Shown here piece after piece: positions 40,165 to 50,488 of a stretch of 64,000 bases of DNA (position 1 is its first letter; each line of letters begins with the position of its first letter). The DNA comes from Heterostelium multicystogenum (Eukaryota > Evosea > Eumycetozoa > Acytosteliales > Acytosteliaceae): positions 1-64,000 of the forward strand of contig RCNN01000051.1 of assembly GCA_003667245.1 (NCBI GenBank). The letters are read 5' to 3'. The position numbers and the translations under genes were made by a program. The notes below the pieces were generated by a model. It saw only the letters and a list, made by a program, of their open reading frames with translations. It was not told where the DNA came from and ran no database searches.

Positions 40165-43100
40165 ATGTTTTTATCTAACAATAACTCTGAAGATCAATCT
40201 CTAAAACTCGGAAAATGTTTAGACCTACTATTGTATTCGAATACTACCATAGATTTGTCTTGTATGTAACAAATGCTTCTTTAAAGTTAAATATTCCACT
40301 CTTCATATATATTAATCTATTCTATTGATATAGCTGATCAAATAAAGTCTTTGAATACAATCGATTTAGAAATAAAAAATGAACAACAAGATGCAGGACA
40401 AGCAATTGGCAGTGTTATAACATCTGTTATGGAGTCTTTGACAAGAGCATTCATCGAAGTGCATCGACTTCTCTTCAAGCAGTTTGATATAAAGTTGCTT
40501 ATCTTACAACAGCTTGTTACTAATTTAACAAAAGAGAGCAATACTAAACTACCTGAAGCGTCAAATCCAAGTTCAATATATGGAGGTCTAATCTATCATA
40601 TCTCCGCACCATCAAGCTATTTCAATGTAGTTAGATTGTTTTCCTATGTATTTAATCACCACCAGTCTGTTCAGATCAATTACTTGAATACTCTGGTCAA
40701 TGATGTTTTGGTCCTTTCAAGCAAACAACAGCACGATCAATCAATTGAAGTAGACATTCTAATGGCAAAGAAAAAGCAGCTGTTGAATCAAATGATAATG
40801 CACAGTCATGTCGTGCTGACATTGAAATCAATCAAACTTTCAGAAACAGAATTTGAAGAATTATTTAGATTGATGGAATCTCTTCAATATCTGATGGCTG
40901 GCCAAACTCAGAATCAACAACCAACAAGACTAGCAGTGGAATCATCTGATTTCATTGTGGTGTTTCTACTGTTGATTCTACAACAATATCTGAAAGTTAA
41001 AAATCTTAATGATGAATCTGTGATAAATAGAATCAAAGAGATAATCAATAGGCATTTAAATATAATAGCGATTTGGCATCAATCTAAACCTTTGACATGT
41101 TTTACACTTGGATTAATATCGACATTCATCAAGCAAGCAGTCATTGGCAATGATAGATCAAATGTTGAAAGATTCATAGCTTGGTTTCTACGAGTAATGC
41201 CCCTTTTCTTTTACCATATTGGTTCTTCTTCAATGAAAGAAATATTACTTAAACTCAACATAGATATCCTCAACAATCTATCAATAGAATCAAGAACTTG
41301 GCTTGATAAATCCTCCAACATGGAAGTGGAATACCATAGTCAGGTTCAACAACTACCAGCACCAATTATCAATTTAGATACAATCGATCGCTGCTGCGTA
41401 TCAATATTCTCCATCATTGGGAGCGTCAATGAAACTAAACACAATCAAATGATTCAGACAAACATTAACGATCTAACAGATATAACATCATTTTTAGTAG
41501 GTGTTTTCCAACTCATCTTCCTCATCCTCAACTTGATTATATCACTAACAACTATTTTCTCCAATAGATCCAATTTCCAGAGAGTAACATACAATTTTAT
41601 TGTACAAAGTTGTTGGAGTTGGTGTTCTCATTGAAATTGAATATAAAGAACACATATGACAGTGATTTGATCTCAACGATATTGGTTACCTTGGAAAGTG
41701 ATAGTCTACCGAAGCCAATTATTAATTTCATAGCCATGGCAATTATCAAACATAAAGATAAACTCTTGCCACTGGTATTGGAAAAGATGGATTCACTTGA
41801 AATCAATCAACAGCAACAACTTTTTGATAACTATATTCAACTTTTTAATGAGATCGTCAATGTCAACCGATTATTCTTCCAATCAAATATCAGTCCCTTA
41901 CTAGTAGCCAAATTAACTAAAATACTATTAAATCATCAACAAGCAACATCCATCAAACTCTTTAAATATATCGATTATACCATCTCACTGCCAGTTACAA
42001 TCGACTACATTTCCAAAGAAATCGAAAACAACCTTACCAACTATTACAACGATTCCCTTCTTTTAATTTTGGAAAGCAATAACTTTGGTCCTCCATTTTC
42101 CTTATTATTGGATGTATTAATGTAAGTAAAGTAATATTTATTGATTATTTATTTACTGATTATTAATAATTAAATTGATTTTGTTAATAGAGATAATAAG
42201 ATTGAAATTATAGATAGATTTTCCATTGGTAGGAATGAAAATATAATAACACCCAACACTCTCGAATCAATATCATTGATGGATGATGTCCAAGGACAGC
42301 AAAAAATAATGTACCAAGTTGATTTAAGCGCAAAAACTATCGATAGAATCATTAGTATCATCCCTAATGGTTTGAAGAATTTGGTTGAGTTGGAAACATG
42401 GAAAGATTTGGTGAACACAATGTTTATCAAATGGTGGTCTTTTCCAAAAGATGTTATCATATCGAAACTCTATCAAAAAATACTACCAATCATTCCAAGC
42501 AATGTTATCGAAGATATCGTACTCAACTTCATTGGTGATAGGCTACAAATTCAATTGGTGGATCTAAATAGCAGAGTCGATTATGAAAGAAGAACTAGTG
42601 TTTCAACTGCTTGCTCCATTGTTATCGTTGAAAATGTCATTGAAAGAGTTGAATAATCGAAATCCTGAACAGAAGCCAAATCAAAAATCAATAGTACTAA
42701 TGGACCAACTCTATCAAATGTGTTTGGTGAGAATAATGAGTCACAATCAATCGATGATTGTCGAAACAAAGAGAGTTGCATCCGAATCCATCAGCTATAT
42801 TCCCAGTAGTTGTTGGATGGCATCTGTTATTGGACTATTGGAGAGAATGATCTTGATCAATATTTCTGTCGATATTTTGCTGTCGAAACAACTGATATTC
42901 TCCTTGTGTAATGGATTCCTAATTCAACCATCCTCGATGCTGGCAGAAGTGACTTTGAAGAACAAACTGCAACCACTTTTGAAGATTATTTGGTGCATTG
43001 TCAATGAAAATGGCTCATCCAATGTGGAGATAAAGAAATTGCAGATGGGTGCAGCCGATTGCTTGGCATTCTTTATTAAAACTACCATTGAACAACAGAG

Positions 43101-43702
43101 TCAGCAGCCACGAGCAATTAGTGTTGAATCAATCCGTTTACATAAACTTAGTCTTCACCAACTGAGCGATGTCAACAATCATATACTCATTACCACTTTG
43201 TTCAAGCACCTTTACAGTGATGAATCACTTTCAATCAAACTGTTGCTACTCCATTCACTCATGACTCTCTCAAAGATAATCGATACCAAATCAACCATCA
43301 ACCATTTCAGACAAATCATATTTACACCATTAATTAGACTATATTTCCTGCAGCAAAATCACAATGTTGACATCAAGATTGCCATCATTCAACTCATTTA
43401 CAGCGTACTTTTGAAATTGGATCACGAAGATGATTTACTTCAATATGAGGATGACCTATACGAAATAGTGGTAGAGTCCATTAAACAACAGAAAAATAGT
43501 GATTTGTTGTGTTTAGCTGGCCTAAGACTCTTGGGAACCATCATGAAATGTGCTCCAATGATACTCTTTGCCATATCAGATCATCTTGTTGAGGTTCATC
43601 AGCTTTTTATTGAATGTTATGCAAATCAATACAAATGAACCAAACAAAGAAACAAGTAACTTGGCCAAGCAACTTCTTGAAATCATAAAGATTAAAATTT
43701 GA
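40165..43702 (+). CDS. Large unrecognised alpha-helical protein (HEAT-like), uncharacterised
   Basis: Exons are 40165-40261, 40334-41496, 41568-42121 and 42191-43702; the introns are 69-72 bp with GT-AG ends. The product of about 1,100 residues starts MFLSNNNSEDQSLKLGKCLD. It is dominated by amphipathic Leu/Ile-rich helices (LLFKQFDIKLLILQQLVTNL; MLAEVTLKNKLQPLLKIIW) without low-complexity inserts, as in HEAT/ARM-type solenoids. No signal peptide or catalytic motif is visible. One frame switch near 42575-42590 must be bridged. Another in a T run near 43603 would extend the end from a stop at 43638 to one at 43702 (ending LAKQLLEIIKIKI). I do not recognise the family; a scaffold role in a nuclear or DNA-repair complex is only a guess from the architecture. 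Confidence 0.75.
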
Positions 43703-43977
43703 CATGATCCATTAACTTGAATTATAAATTCGAAGCTTCTTTGATAAACAAATCGTTGTCGGTTCTTCGCCGAAACCAATTGTGTATTAAAGTTAATATA
43801 CAAAAAAAGAAAATACTTATTTATTAATGTCTTGTAATATTTTTTGTAAATAGCATATTAATTAAGAGATAGTTATAAATATATATTAAAACAATAATGA
43901 GAGAAAGACACAGTTCAATGATGAGACATAATACTTGCTTTGAGATGCATTGAATTACTTCAGCAGTTGGAAAATGA

Positions 43978-44045
43978 CAGAGAAGATATACAGATGGAAA
44001 AGATCTTTTAATTTTGCGATCTTTTCAATCTGTATATCTTCTCTG
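43978..44045. repeat. 28-bp inverted repeat (hairpin) with a 12-nt loop
   Basis: The arms 43978-44005 and 44018-44045 are complementary at 27 of 28 positions; the only mismatch is G43996 against A44027. The loop is TTTTAATTTTGC. It lies 275 bp past the end of the helical-protein gene. Possible readings are a small-RNA precursor, a terminator-like structure or the fused ends of a small inverted-repeat element. The sequence shows the structure but not its function. Confidence 0.75.
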
Positions 44046-44156
44046 CGATTCGATTTGAAATGTTTACTCTTGATTGTATCGTCTTATACCTATATATTTA
44101 TCATGTGACTTCTGTGTATCCAAGGTGTATCCTCGTGTATCCTTGGTAGTATTGTT

Positions 44157-44357
44157 GTGTTACTTACAATGGGCTCTGTGGGACTTAATTTCGCTAAGCT
44201 CTTTGATTCCATTAAGCCTAAGGCTCCTTTCCTTGACACTCACAAACAGCTGTTCATTCCTGATTATGTCATGGTGAGAGTCTACTTCAGGAACGACACG
44301 AGTGTGTTGAGCTTCAGTACTTCCTTGAAGCTAATACTACTATTGAACTTGTGGTGA
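44157..44357 (+). pseudogene. GC-richer coding-like fragment, origin unknown
   Basis: A 66-codon plus-strand frame (LNFAKLFDSIKPKAPFLD, LFIPDYVMVRVYFRND) has base composition close to coding DNA, unlike the spacer around it. No start context, splice sites or recognisable domain were found. It lies between a strong hairpin and a retroelement cluster, so a decayed mobile-element or gene fragment is the simplest reading. Confidence 0.25.
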
Positions 44358-44737
44358 TTGTTGTAGAAATTAGCTATTTTATCTTTAATCTTATGATTAG
44401 ACATAAATGATAGATAACTAATCTGTACTAAAGCAAGCAGTGAGTTGAACCTAACAATAATAAACTTTATTGTAACAACAACGCAATTTTACAAATAATT
44501 TATAAAAATTCATGAAACGATAAAACCGAAAAGTAAACAATTCCTAATCAGATTTAATTCGATACAACTACAGTAATATCTAACTTAAGAGTGTATCACA
44601 TCTGATTTAGTTGAGCAAGAGTCTTTTAATAAATACGGTCTGATCAACCTATTATTAATTAAATTATACAGATACTATCCGTACAAAAAAATCGAAAAAA
44701 AAAAAAAAAAAACAAAAAATTTTTATTCTTCTGATCC

Positions 44738-44861
44738 TTTTTTTTTTTTTTTGTTGTTATAACCATACAGTTGTTTATTTAAGGTAGGGTTTAGAAGCCT
44801 ACAGATTTCTTTTTACAACCACAGGCCGGTTGTGATGACCATCATTTTATAGAGGCATGAC
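44738..44861 (-). mobile_element. A-tailed element with the same two-hairpin plan, different sequence
   Basis: Read on the minus strand, a body of about 105 bp ends in an A tail (T run 44738-44752). It has a stem-loop ACAACC/GGTTGT, a second GTAGG/CCTAC stem-loop and an AATAAA before the tail: the same order of parts as the neighbouring repeat, but little sequence identity. It directly follows the tail of copy 2, so it looks like another A-terminated unit in the same nested cluster. Confidence 0.45.
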
Positions 44862-45005
44862 TTTTTTTTTTTTTTTGTTTTTTTTTTAATCATCCAGGTG
44901 ATCATAATTTATTAATTAAATAATAAATGGTGAGGGTCAGAACCTCACAGTGTACTATATATATTTCACGACACAAAGGGACAGTCGTGATTGTCCGAAA
45001 TATAT
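44862..45005 (-). mobile_element. A-tailed two-hairpin repeat, copy 2
   Basis: The body at 44892-45005 is nearly identical to copy 1 near tRNA-Ala: two substitutions and a 3-4 bp AT-tract indel over about 115 bp. Its A tail corresponds to the T runs at 44862-44887. Both stem-loops (TCACGAC/GTCGTGA and GTGAGG/CCTCAC) are intact, and the loops are identical. It follows an A-rich stretch and the LINE-like open frame on the same strand, so it may be the 3' untranslated end of that element. Confidence 0.65.
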
Positions 45006-45561
45006 TTTTTTTTTTTTCATTTTTCCCGTTTTCCTGTTTTTTTTTTTTTTTTTTTTTTTTTTTGTTTTGTATTCATATCCAAATGAAATATTAATCTATA
45101 AATGAACGCGGGAGCTCCAGATTGGGGATATCGCAACCAGAGATGGTGAAAATGTTCCAGTCTTTTTTGAACTCATTGATAGCGACGGTGGTGGCTGGTT
45201 CAGCAGTGCCTTTGGAAGTCAGCGATAAACAGAGCTTATGGTAATTTATTGCAACCAAGTTTTTATAGTACTTGCTTGACAACTTAGGAATGTTAGTGAA
45301 GTCAAGTGTCTTATCACCATACAGATTGTTGGACACCACTCTCCATATGGCTCTGATTATGCACGCGGTTAAATGCAGAAACGGCAGTTTGGTTCTCTTA
45401 CCTGATTTGGTATTTATAAAAGAGATGTTAGTGATAGACCAGTTTAGGAGATTGTAACCGCAATATCTTCTATATTGATTCTTGATTTTTGATAGTAAAG
45501 TTAACCCAAAAAGAGCAATGCAACCAAAGAAATAATGGTTGGCATGACTGCCTATTATTTT
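45006..45561 (-). mobile_element. 5'-truncated LINE-like fragment downstream of tRNA-Lys (TRE-like)
   Basis: A frame without an ATG start is open from 45561 to a stop at 45091 (156 residues), followed by A-rich DNA (45006-45063). The peptide includes HYFFGCIALFGLTLLSKIK and LHLTACIIRAIWRVVSNNLYGD, resembling the Trp-rich end (zf-RVT region) of LINE ORF2 proteins, then a less familiar tail ending LELPRSFID. It begins about 44 bp past the 3' end of tRNA-Lys and runs in the same direction. That matches the downstream insertion window known for dictyostelid TRE3 retrotransposons. The LINE assignment rests on weak motif resemblance plus the tRNA position and A tail. It is certainly incomplete. Confidence 0.5.
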
Positions 45562-45569
45562 TTAGGCAT

Positions 45570-45577
45570 TGCGCGCA
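45570..45577. other. TGCGCGCA palindrome downstream of tRNA-Lys
   Basis: Same octamer as at 39853-39860, 27 nt past the tRNA-Lys 3' end and just before the LINE-like fragment. It could be part of the tRNA flank or of the element's 5' junction. Confidence 0.5.
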
Positions 45578-45604
45578 TTTTGTACATTTTTATGATAATT
45601 GAAG

Positions 45605-45678
45605 CGCCCAATGTGGGGCTCGAACCCACGACCACACGGTTAAAGAGCCGTGCGCTCTACCGACTGAGCTAACCGGGC
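45605..45678 (-). tRNA. tRNA-Lys (anticodon CTT or TTT; 8-nt loop as written)
   Basis: Acceptor GCCCGGT/ATTGGGC with discriminator G, D arm GCTC/GAGC, anticodon stem CACGG/CCGTG, T arm GTGGG-TTCGAGC-CCCAC. The overall sequence matches eukaryotic tRNA-Lys. As printed the anticodon loop is CTCTTTAA, eight bases instead of seven. One T fewer gives the usual CTCTTAA loop of tRNA-Lys(CTT), so a homopolymer miscall is likely. There is no T-run terminator in the first 60 nt downstream, unlike tRNA-Ala. Confidence 0.88.
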
Positions 45679-45899
45679 TTTGATGAATTTCATTTTTTTT
45701 AACAAAATCAATATTTTTTATTGTTTCTTACAAACTTCTTTTTCATTCATATTAATGGTTAATTTAATATTTTTATTATTTGAATAAAAAATACTTTAAA
45801 TCAATTATCTATACTGTTGATGAAGATTTTCTATCTTATTCTTTTGAAGTTGCAACTTTCAATTGCATTCAAACTTATTTAATATTTGCACAGACTACA

Positions 45900-48088
45900 A
45901 TGGATACAAGTAATGATGAAATGAAAGTAGATGCCAAGGTGCTCTATGAGTATGATCTTGCTACGAGATGTCCTTTAGAGTGTGTCTCGAGAATAAAGCA
46001 GCTATGTGATGAAAAGATGAAACAAAGATTTGAAAGTAACAACAAGACTAATGGATATCATGATAGCGAGAGCAGCCGATCAATCATACAGACTATTTTG
46101 GATATGAGAGACACCAATAGATTCTTCCAGTTTCAAGCAGAGAATTCAAAGTTAGATGTCGAGAAAGAGAGACACAAGTTTGACAACCTCAATCTACTCT
46201 ACCAGAACTACCTGTATGAAAAGAACCATTTACTCAAAGAAATATACTCCTTATCTGAGTTCGAGTAATTATCAAACATAATACACAATAACACAACAAC
46301 AACAACCATTGTAGATTGATTAATACCTTATTTATATAGCATATCACAGTATGAGCCCAAATTGGTGGATCAACAATACTATGAGAGCCAATCGAATAGT
46401 CTTGACTCGAACGCTTCAGAGAGTACCGAAGAAAACAGCGAGCACCAAAAGATTGTTAACAGACTCAACTTTGAGTTGGAAGAAAGAATCCGAGTGCTCA
46501 AGCAACTTACACTTCTACAAGAAAAGAAAAAGAATGAAATGCTATTGAATCAATCGAAGCAAGCCTATTTAGCATCGCTACCAAAGATGGTTTCAGATCT
46601 TTCGAAGGTAACATTCACCTCGATCATTATGATTATTACCAAACAACCCTATCTAACATTATGCTACTTTATCATTTATCACAGAAACTGTTAACATTAC
46701 AACCCAATCTAAATTCGAGCTACAATCAAAATATATTCCATTTACCCAAGCCCCTATACATTATCTATTCATCAATTACATCCTATCTATCATCTACAAA
46801 GAGTATGTGACGGAAAAGAGCTAAAATATTATATCGACAGTAACTAACAGGTACAACATTTTATTTGTTTAGAATCGAATTTATTATTAAAAAATAGTTG
46901 GTGATATTGATAAAGCAATGGACTTCAATGTTAAAAACAATAGCAGCAGTGGTATGAGTGATGAATCGTTATCGCCAAATGCAACTTCATCACCTATATC
47001 TCCTCATTATATCATACATCCATTGTCACTGGTTATTGAATTTCAGTGCGAGAATCAAGTCACACCACTACAGTTCCAGTTTGTTGTCAATTTGAACTTG
47101 ATATCCCTTACAACTTCGGATGTGCAAGATGATTGTTTTCTCAGCAATCTATATTGTGGAGGTGCCATGGGCTGTGGTGGTGTAGAGCTGCATCCTTCGA
47201 TTTCAATTGCTCAAAGCGATGGAAAGACTTTGAAAAATGGCAAATTCTACGATTGGGTACAGATGCTCGCTTGTCTTATTCAACTTGGTGGAAGCAGATC
47301 CTCTGGTAACCCAGATTCCAGCAACGATATCACTCATGGAAATGGATCCACTTCCAATTGGAATATGGTAGCAACCATTTTAAACAGCATCGAAAAGAGA
47401 GTACAAACCAAACAGAAACTTAAGAAACATGTTGCAACCATCAGGAAACAACTCACTACAAAGCAGCCCAATGATTACAGATTCGTTATGTCAGCTTTCG
47501 AAGAAATTAAGTCGCCAATATCAACTACCTCACCCTCCCCATTGGCATCAATGTTACCAACGCTCAATCAATCAACAAATTGCTTGGCAGCATTTAGGAT
47601 AATATTTATTAACACAAATGGTAAATACTTTCCGAAACAAACTATAGGACTCAACTAACAATACCAAATTTTATTATATATAGTTGAAATAGCTGTAAAT
47701 ATAATGGTTAGCGAAACAATTACATATCTAAGATTATCTTCGAAATCATTAAAGCAATCAATAGAAAACAATCCTAACAACCTATTGCTGGAGAAGGAAA
47801 CTATTAAAAGCATCGAATCCGAATTAAATTTACAATCCTTATCTCAAACCAATGACGTAACACTCAATGACCAAATCGAAAGATTAAAGGTAATTTATAA
47901 TAATTCAGACATTGTCCAAATCACAATTTAACTAACACCAAATATAATTTATGACTCAGACTATTTTAAATTATTTAGGTGATCCAACAGCTATAAGATC
48001 AAAGACATTGGGTCGGTTAAGAAGAGGTAAACTGAGAATGTTACCACTGCACTTTGACTCTGCATCACAACTATGGACTCACAAATAA
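45900..48088 (+). CDS. thoc5: THO complex subunit 5 (THOC5)
   Basis: Subunit of the THO/TREX complex that couples transcription to mRNA export in the nucleus. Exons are about 45900-46264, 46340-46607, 46685-46802, 46873-47620, 47684-47889 and 47960-48088, with 63-77 bp introns. The THOC5 pattern is visible in order: N-terminal helical part (FDNLNLLYQNYLYEKNHLLKEI, read in pieces), the HQKIVNRLNFELEERI region, HLPKPLYIIYSSITSY, IVGDIDKAMDF, HPLSLVIEFQ, and the RWD-like block LISLTTSDVQDDCFLSNLY. The C-terminus LRRGKLRMLPLHFDSASQLW is short but comparable to the basic end of the animal protein. One frame switch falls at an A6 run near 46889. The ATG at 45900 was chosen because upstream in-frame codons lack an ATG. 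About 600 residues. Confidence 0.85.
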
Positions 48089-48207
48089 ATCGAGTAAATC
48101 ACACCGATTCCAGATCGCTGTAATATGGTACAATTGTTTTTATTTAAATAAGGTTGTTGTTTTTTATATTGTGTTTGGAATTCCGGGATAGATATTTTAT
48201 GACTTAA

Positions 48208-49381
48208 TCAAGTTGCTTTGGTAAAAACAGTTTTTGATGCTGACGCTACGGTTGGCTTTTGAGGGGTGACGTTTGGTGTTTTCGCACCTGGTGATGTAGT
48301 TGATGATGAAAGTGGTGAACTCGATGCGGAAGACTGTGCGGCGGTGGATGGTGATTGTGATTGCAGTGCTGTTTGTAATGTCAGTCCCTTTCTAACCAAT
48401 TCATAGGACGCAAATTCACCCAAATCTAAAATATGTACATCTGTAAAACTCTGAACTCCATCGTATCCACCAATGACGAACATTCTGTGGTTGACAAAAC
48501 AACAGCAATGATATCCTCTTGGTTCGGGTGGTGTTCCGGTAGTGGTGCGCTCCTCCCACTTTCTTTGGTTGAAATCAAAACTCAGCAATGAGCTGGTGTA
48601 GTCCGATGCATTATGTCCTCCAAACACCATGATGTGACGACCAACCACAACAGAAGCATTGGAAAACATTGGTGTTGGGTTCTTGACGGGGACACGTCTC
48701 CAGCTGTTCTTGGATGGACTATACAGATGGAGATCGGAAAAGCACTCTGCTCCATCCGATCCTCCGATGATGGCTATACGACCATCTACAACCTCACTAG
48801 CATGATATCCACGGCTAATAGGAGGGGTTCCCGATGGCTTCAAAAGAGTCCAAACGAGTGTGGCTGTGTCAAGACAATACATTTCGTTCAATGCCTTATT
48901 TCCATTTCCACCTCCGAAAATATAAAGTTTGCCGGCAATAAGATTAGCGGTATGTGCTCTTCTTGGACCTGGGCACTGTCCAGTGGTAGTGGGTTTGCTC
49001 CATGTCAGTGTCTTTGTGTCTAAAATATATAAATCATTGAAACAATTTGGGCCATCTCCTCCTCCAAACAAAAACAATCTACTTCCTACCAAAGTTGCAC
49101 TGTGTGCACGCTGTGGGACTGGAATCGATCCTTTTGGGCCATAGGTATCTGGTTTACTCCAAAATAGGGTTTCTTCATACCAGAAATAATAGATTAATCT
49201 TCGTTGCTCGACTATAGCGATGCATACAATCCATACCTGTATCAAAAATAAGCAAGTCTGCAAAATTCTCTTCTCTGTCAGATCCACCAAATACAAAAAT
49301 ACGATTTCCAACAACAGTAGCAGTGTGTGATCTTACACCTTTAAAATCAATTCCACCTGTAACTGCTTTTGACCAATGCAT
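48208..49381 (-). CDS. Kelch-repeat beta-propeller protein
   Basis: Exons 49237-49381 and 48208-49172 are joined over a 64-bp intron (GTATGG...ATGAAG), restoring FDTETLFWSKP. About 369 residues begin MHWSKAVTGGIDFKGVRSH. Six kelch blades follow, each with a double-Gly strand and later Trp: IFVFGGSD, LFLFGGGDG, LYIFGGGNG, IAIIGGSDG, IMVFGGHNA, MFVIGGYDG. The regular RxxHxA pattern before each blade resembles Rab9-effector/acyl-CoA-binding type kelch proteins. A Ser/Thr/Pro-rich tail ends the protein. Propellers of this kind are protein-interaction platforms; no enzyme domain is attached. Its 3' end is 119 bp from the 3' end of THOC5. Confidence 0.88.
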
Positions 49382-50488
49382 GATATATATTTATCTAAAC
49401 TAAATAATCTATCTAGTCTATCTATAATTTTATATGTAAACTAAACTGAAATGTCTAAGATAAGATGTTATTGTTTCTACTTGTTCTTTTTGCTGCAGTT
49501 GCTTTTATTGCTTATGTTTTATTCTTTTTGATGAGGTGATTGTTTCAAATGATTGATTAATTTTGTTGTATATAATTGTGTGTGTATGTATGTGTGATTG
49601 TTTCTTTTATTTATTTTGCTAATGTGTTTTTAAGGTTGATCGATGGTTTTGGAGTGTGGGTGTTTGTATGTGCAAAAATAAAATTATATAACTATAAAAA
49701 TTGGTTTTGAAAATATATTAGTTTAGTTTTTACCCCACATCAATCTCCAAATAATTACAATTTTTTGATTTTTATTTTGATTTTTATTTGCTTTTGTGCT
49801 GGTCCCATCTTGTTTTTTTTTGTGATGCTTGATTTTTGTTACATCTGATGTAAATCTTGTCACAATAAAATATCTTGAAATGAGGACATCAAAACAATAT
49901 CTCAGAAAGTTTATTTGAGAACTTGGTTACACAAATTGAATTTACTACCCTCATAATGATCATTTTGTGATAATTATTATCCTATCTTTTGTGAGCTCCC
50001 TTTGTTTTTTTGGACTTGACCTTCATATAGAATATTTGTTAGAAGAACCAAGATATAATATGCCAACCGTGTTATTGATAATCTTATTTGATACAAATGC
50101 TTTGTTATAATCAATATTAATAGGATTATGATCCAATTATTTCGTCCAATTATTATATCCAAATTATATAATATAATAAATAATGATTTTGTTTTTGAAA
50201 ATGGTTCCCGCCTTTTTTAAAGTTTGTCTTTCAACAACAAATTTACTGATCAATTAATTCAGGCGCCAAATTTGAAATTCAAAATTAGTAGTAATTCCAA
50301 ATCAAAATTATATTTGTTCAAGTTTATACTTATCTCTATTTAGTTAGATATAGTAATATTATCGTTCATCTATAGCTTATTTTAGTTTTTAGTATATTGA
50401 TTGATAGCTATGAATCAGAAAAGTAGACTATAAAAGAAAGATAGAAGAAATAATCAAAACAGATAGATAAAATAGATTTAGAGCAAAG
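49382..50488. other. Divergent promoter region between kelch and NCAPH2 genes
   Basis: AT-rich spacer between two divergently transcribed genes. The open frame at 49977-50162 (minus) is Ile/Leu-rich, from AT-rich DNA, and is not supported. Confidence 0.45.
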
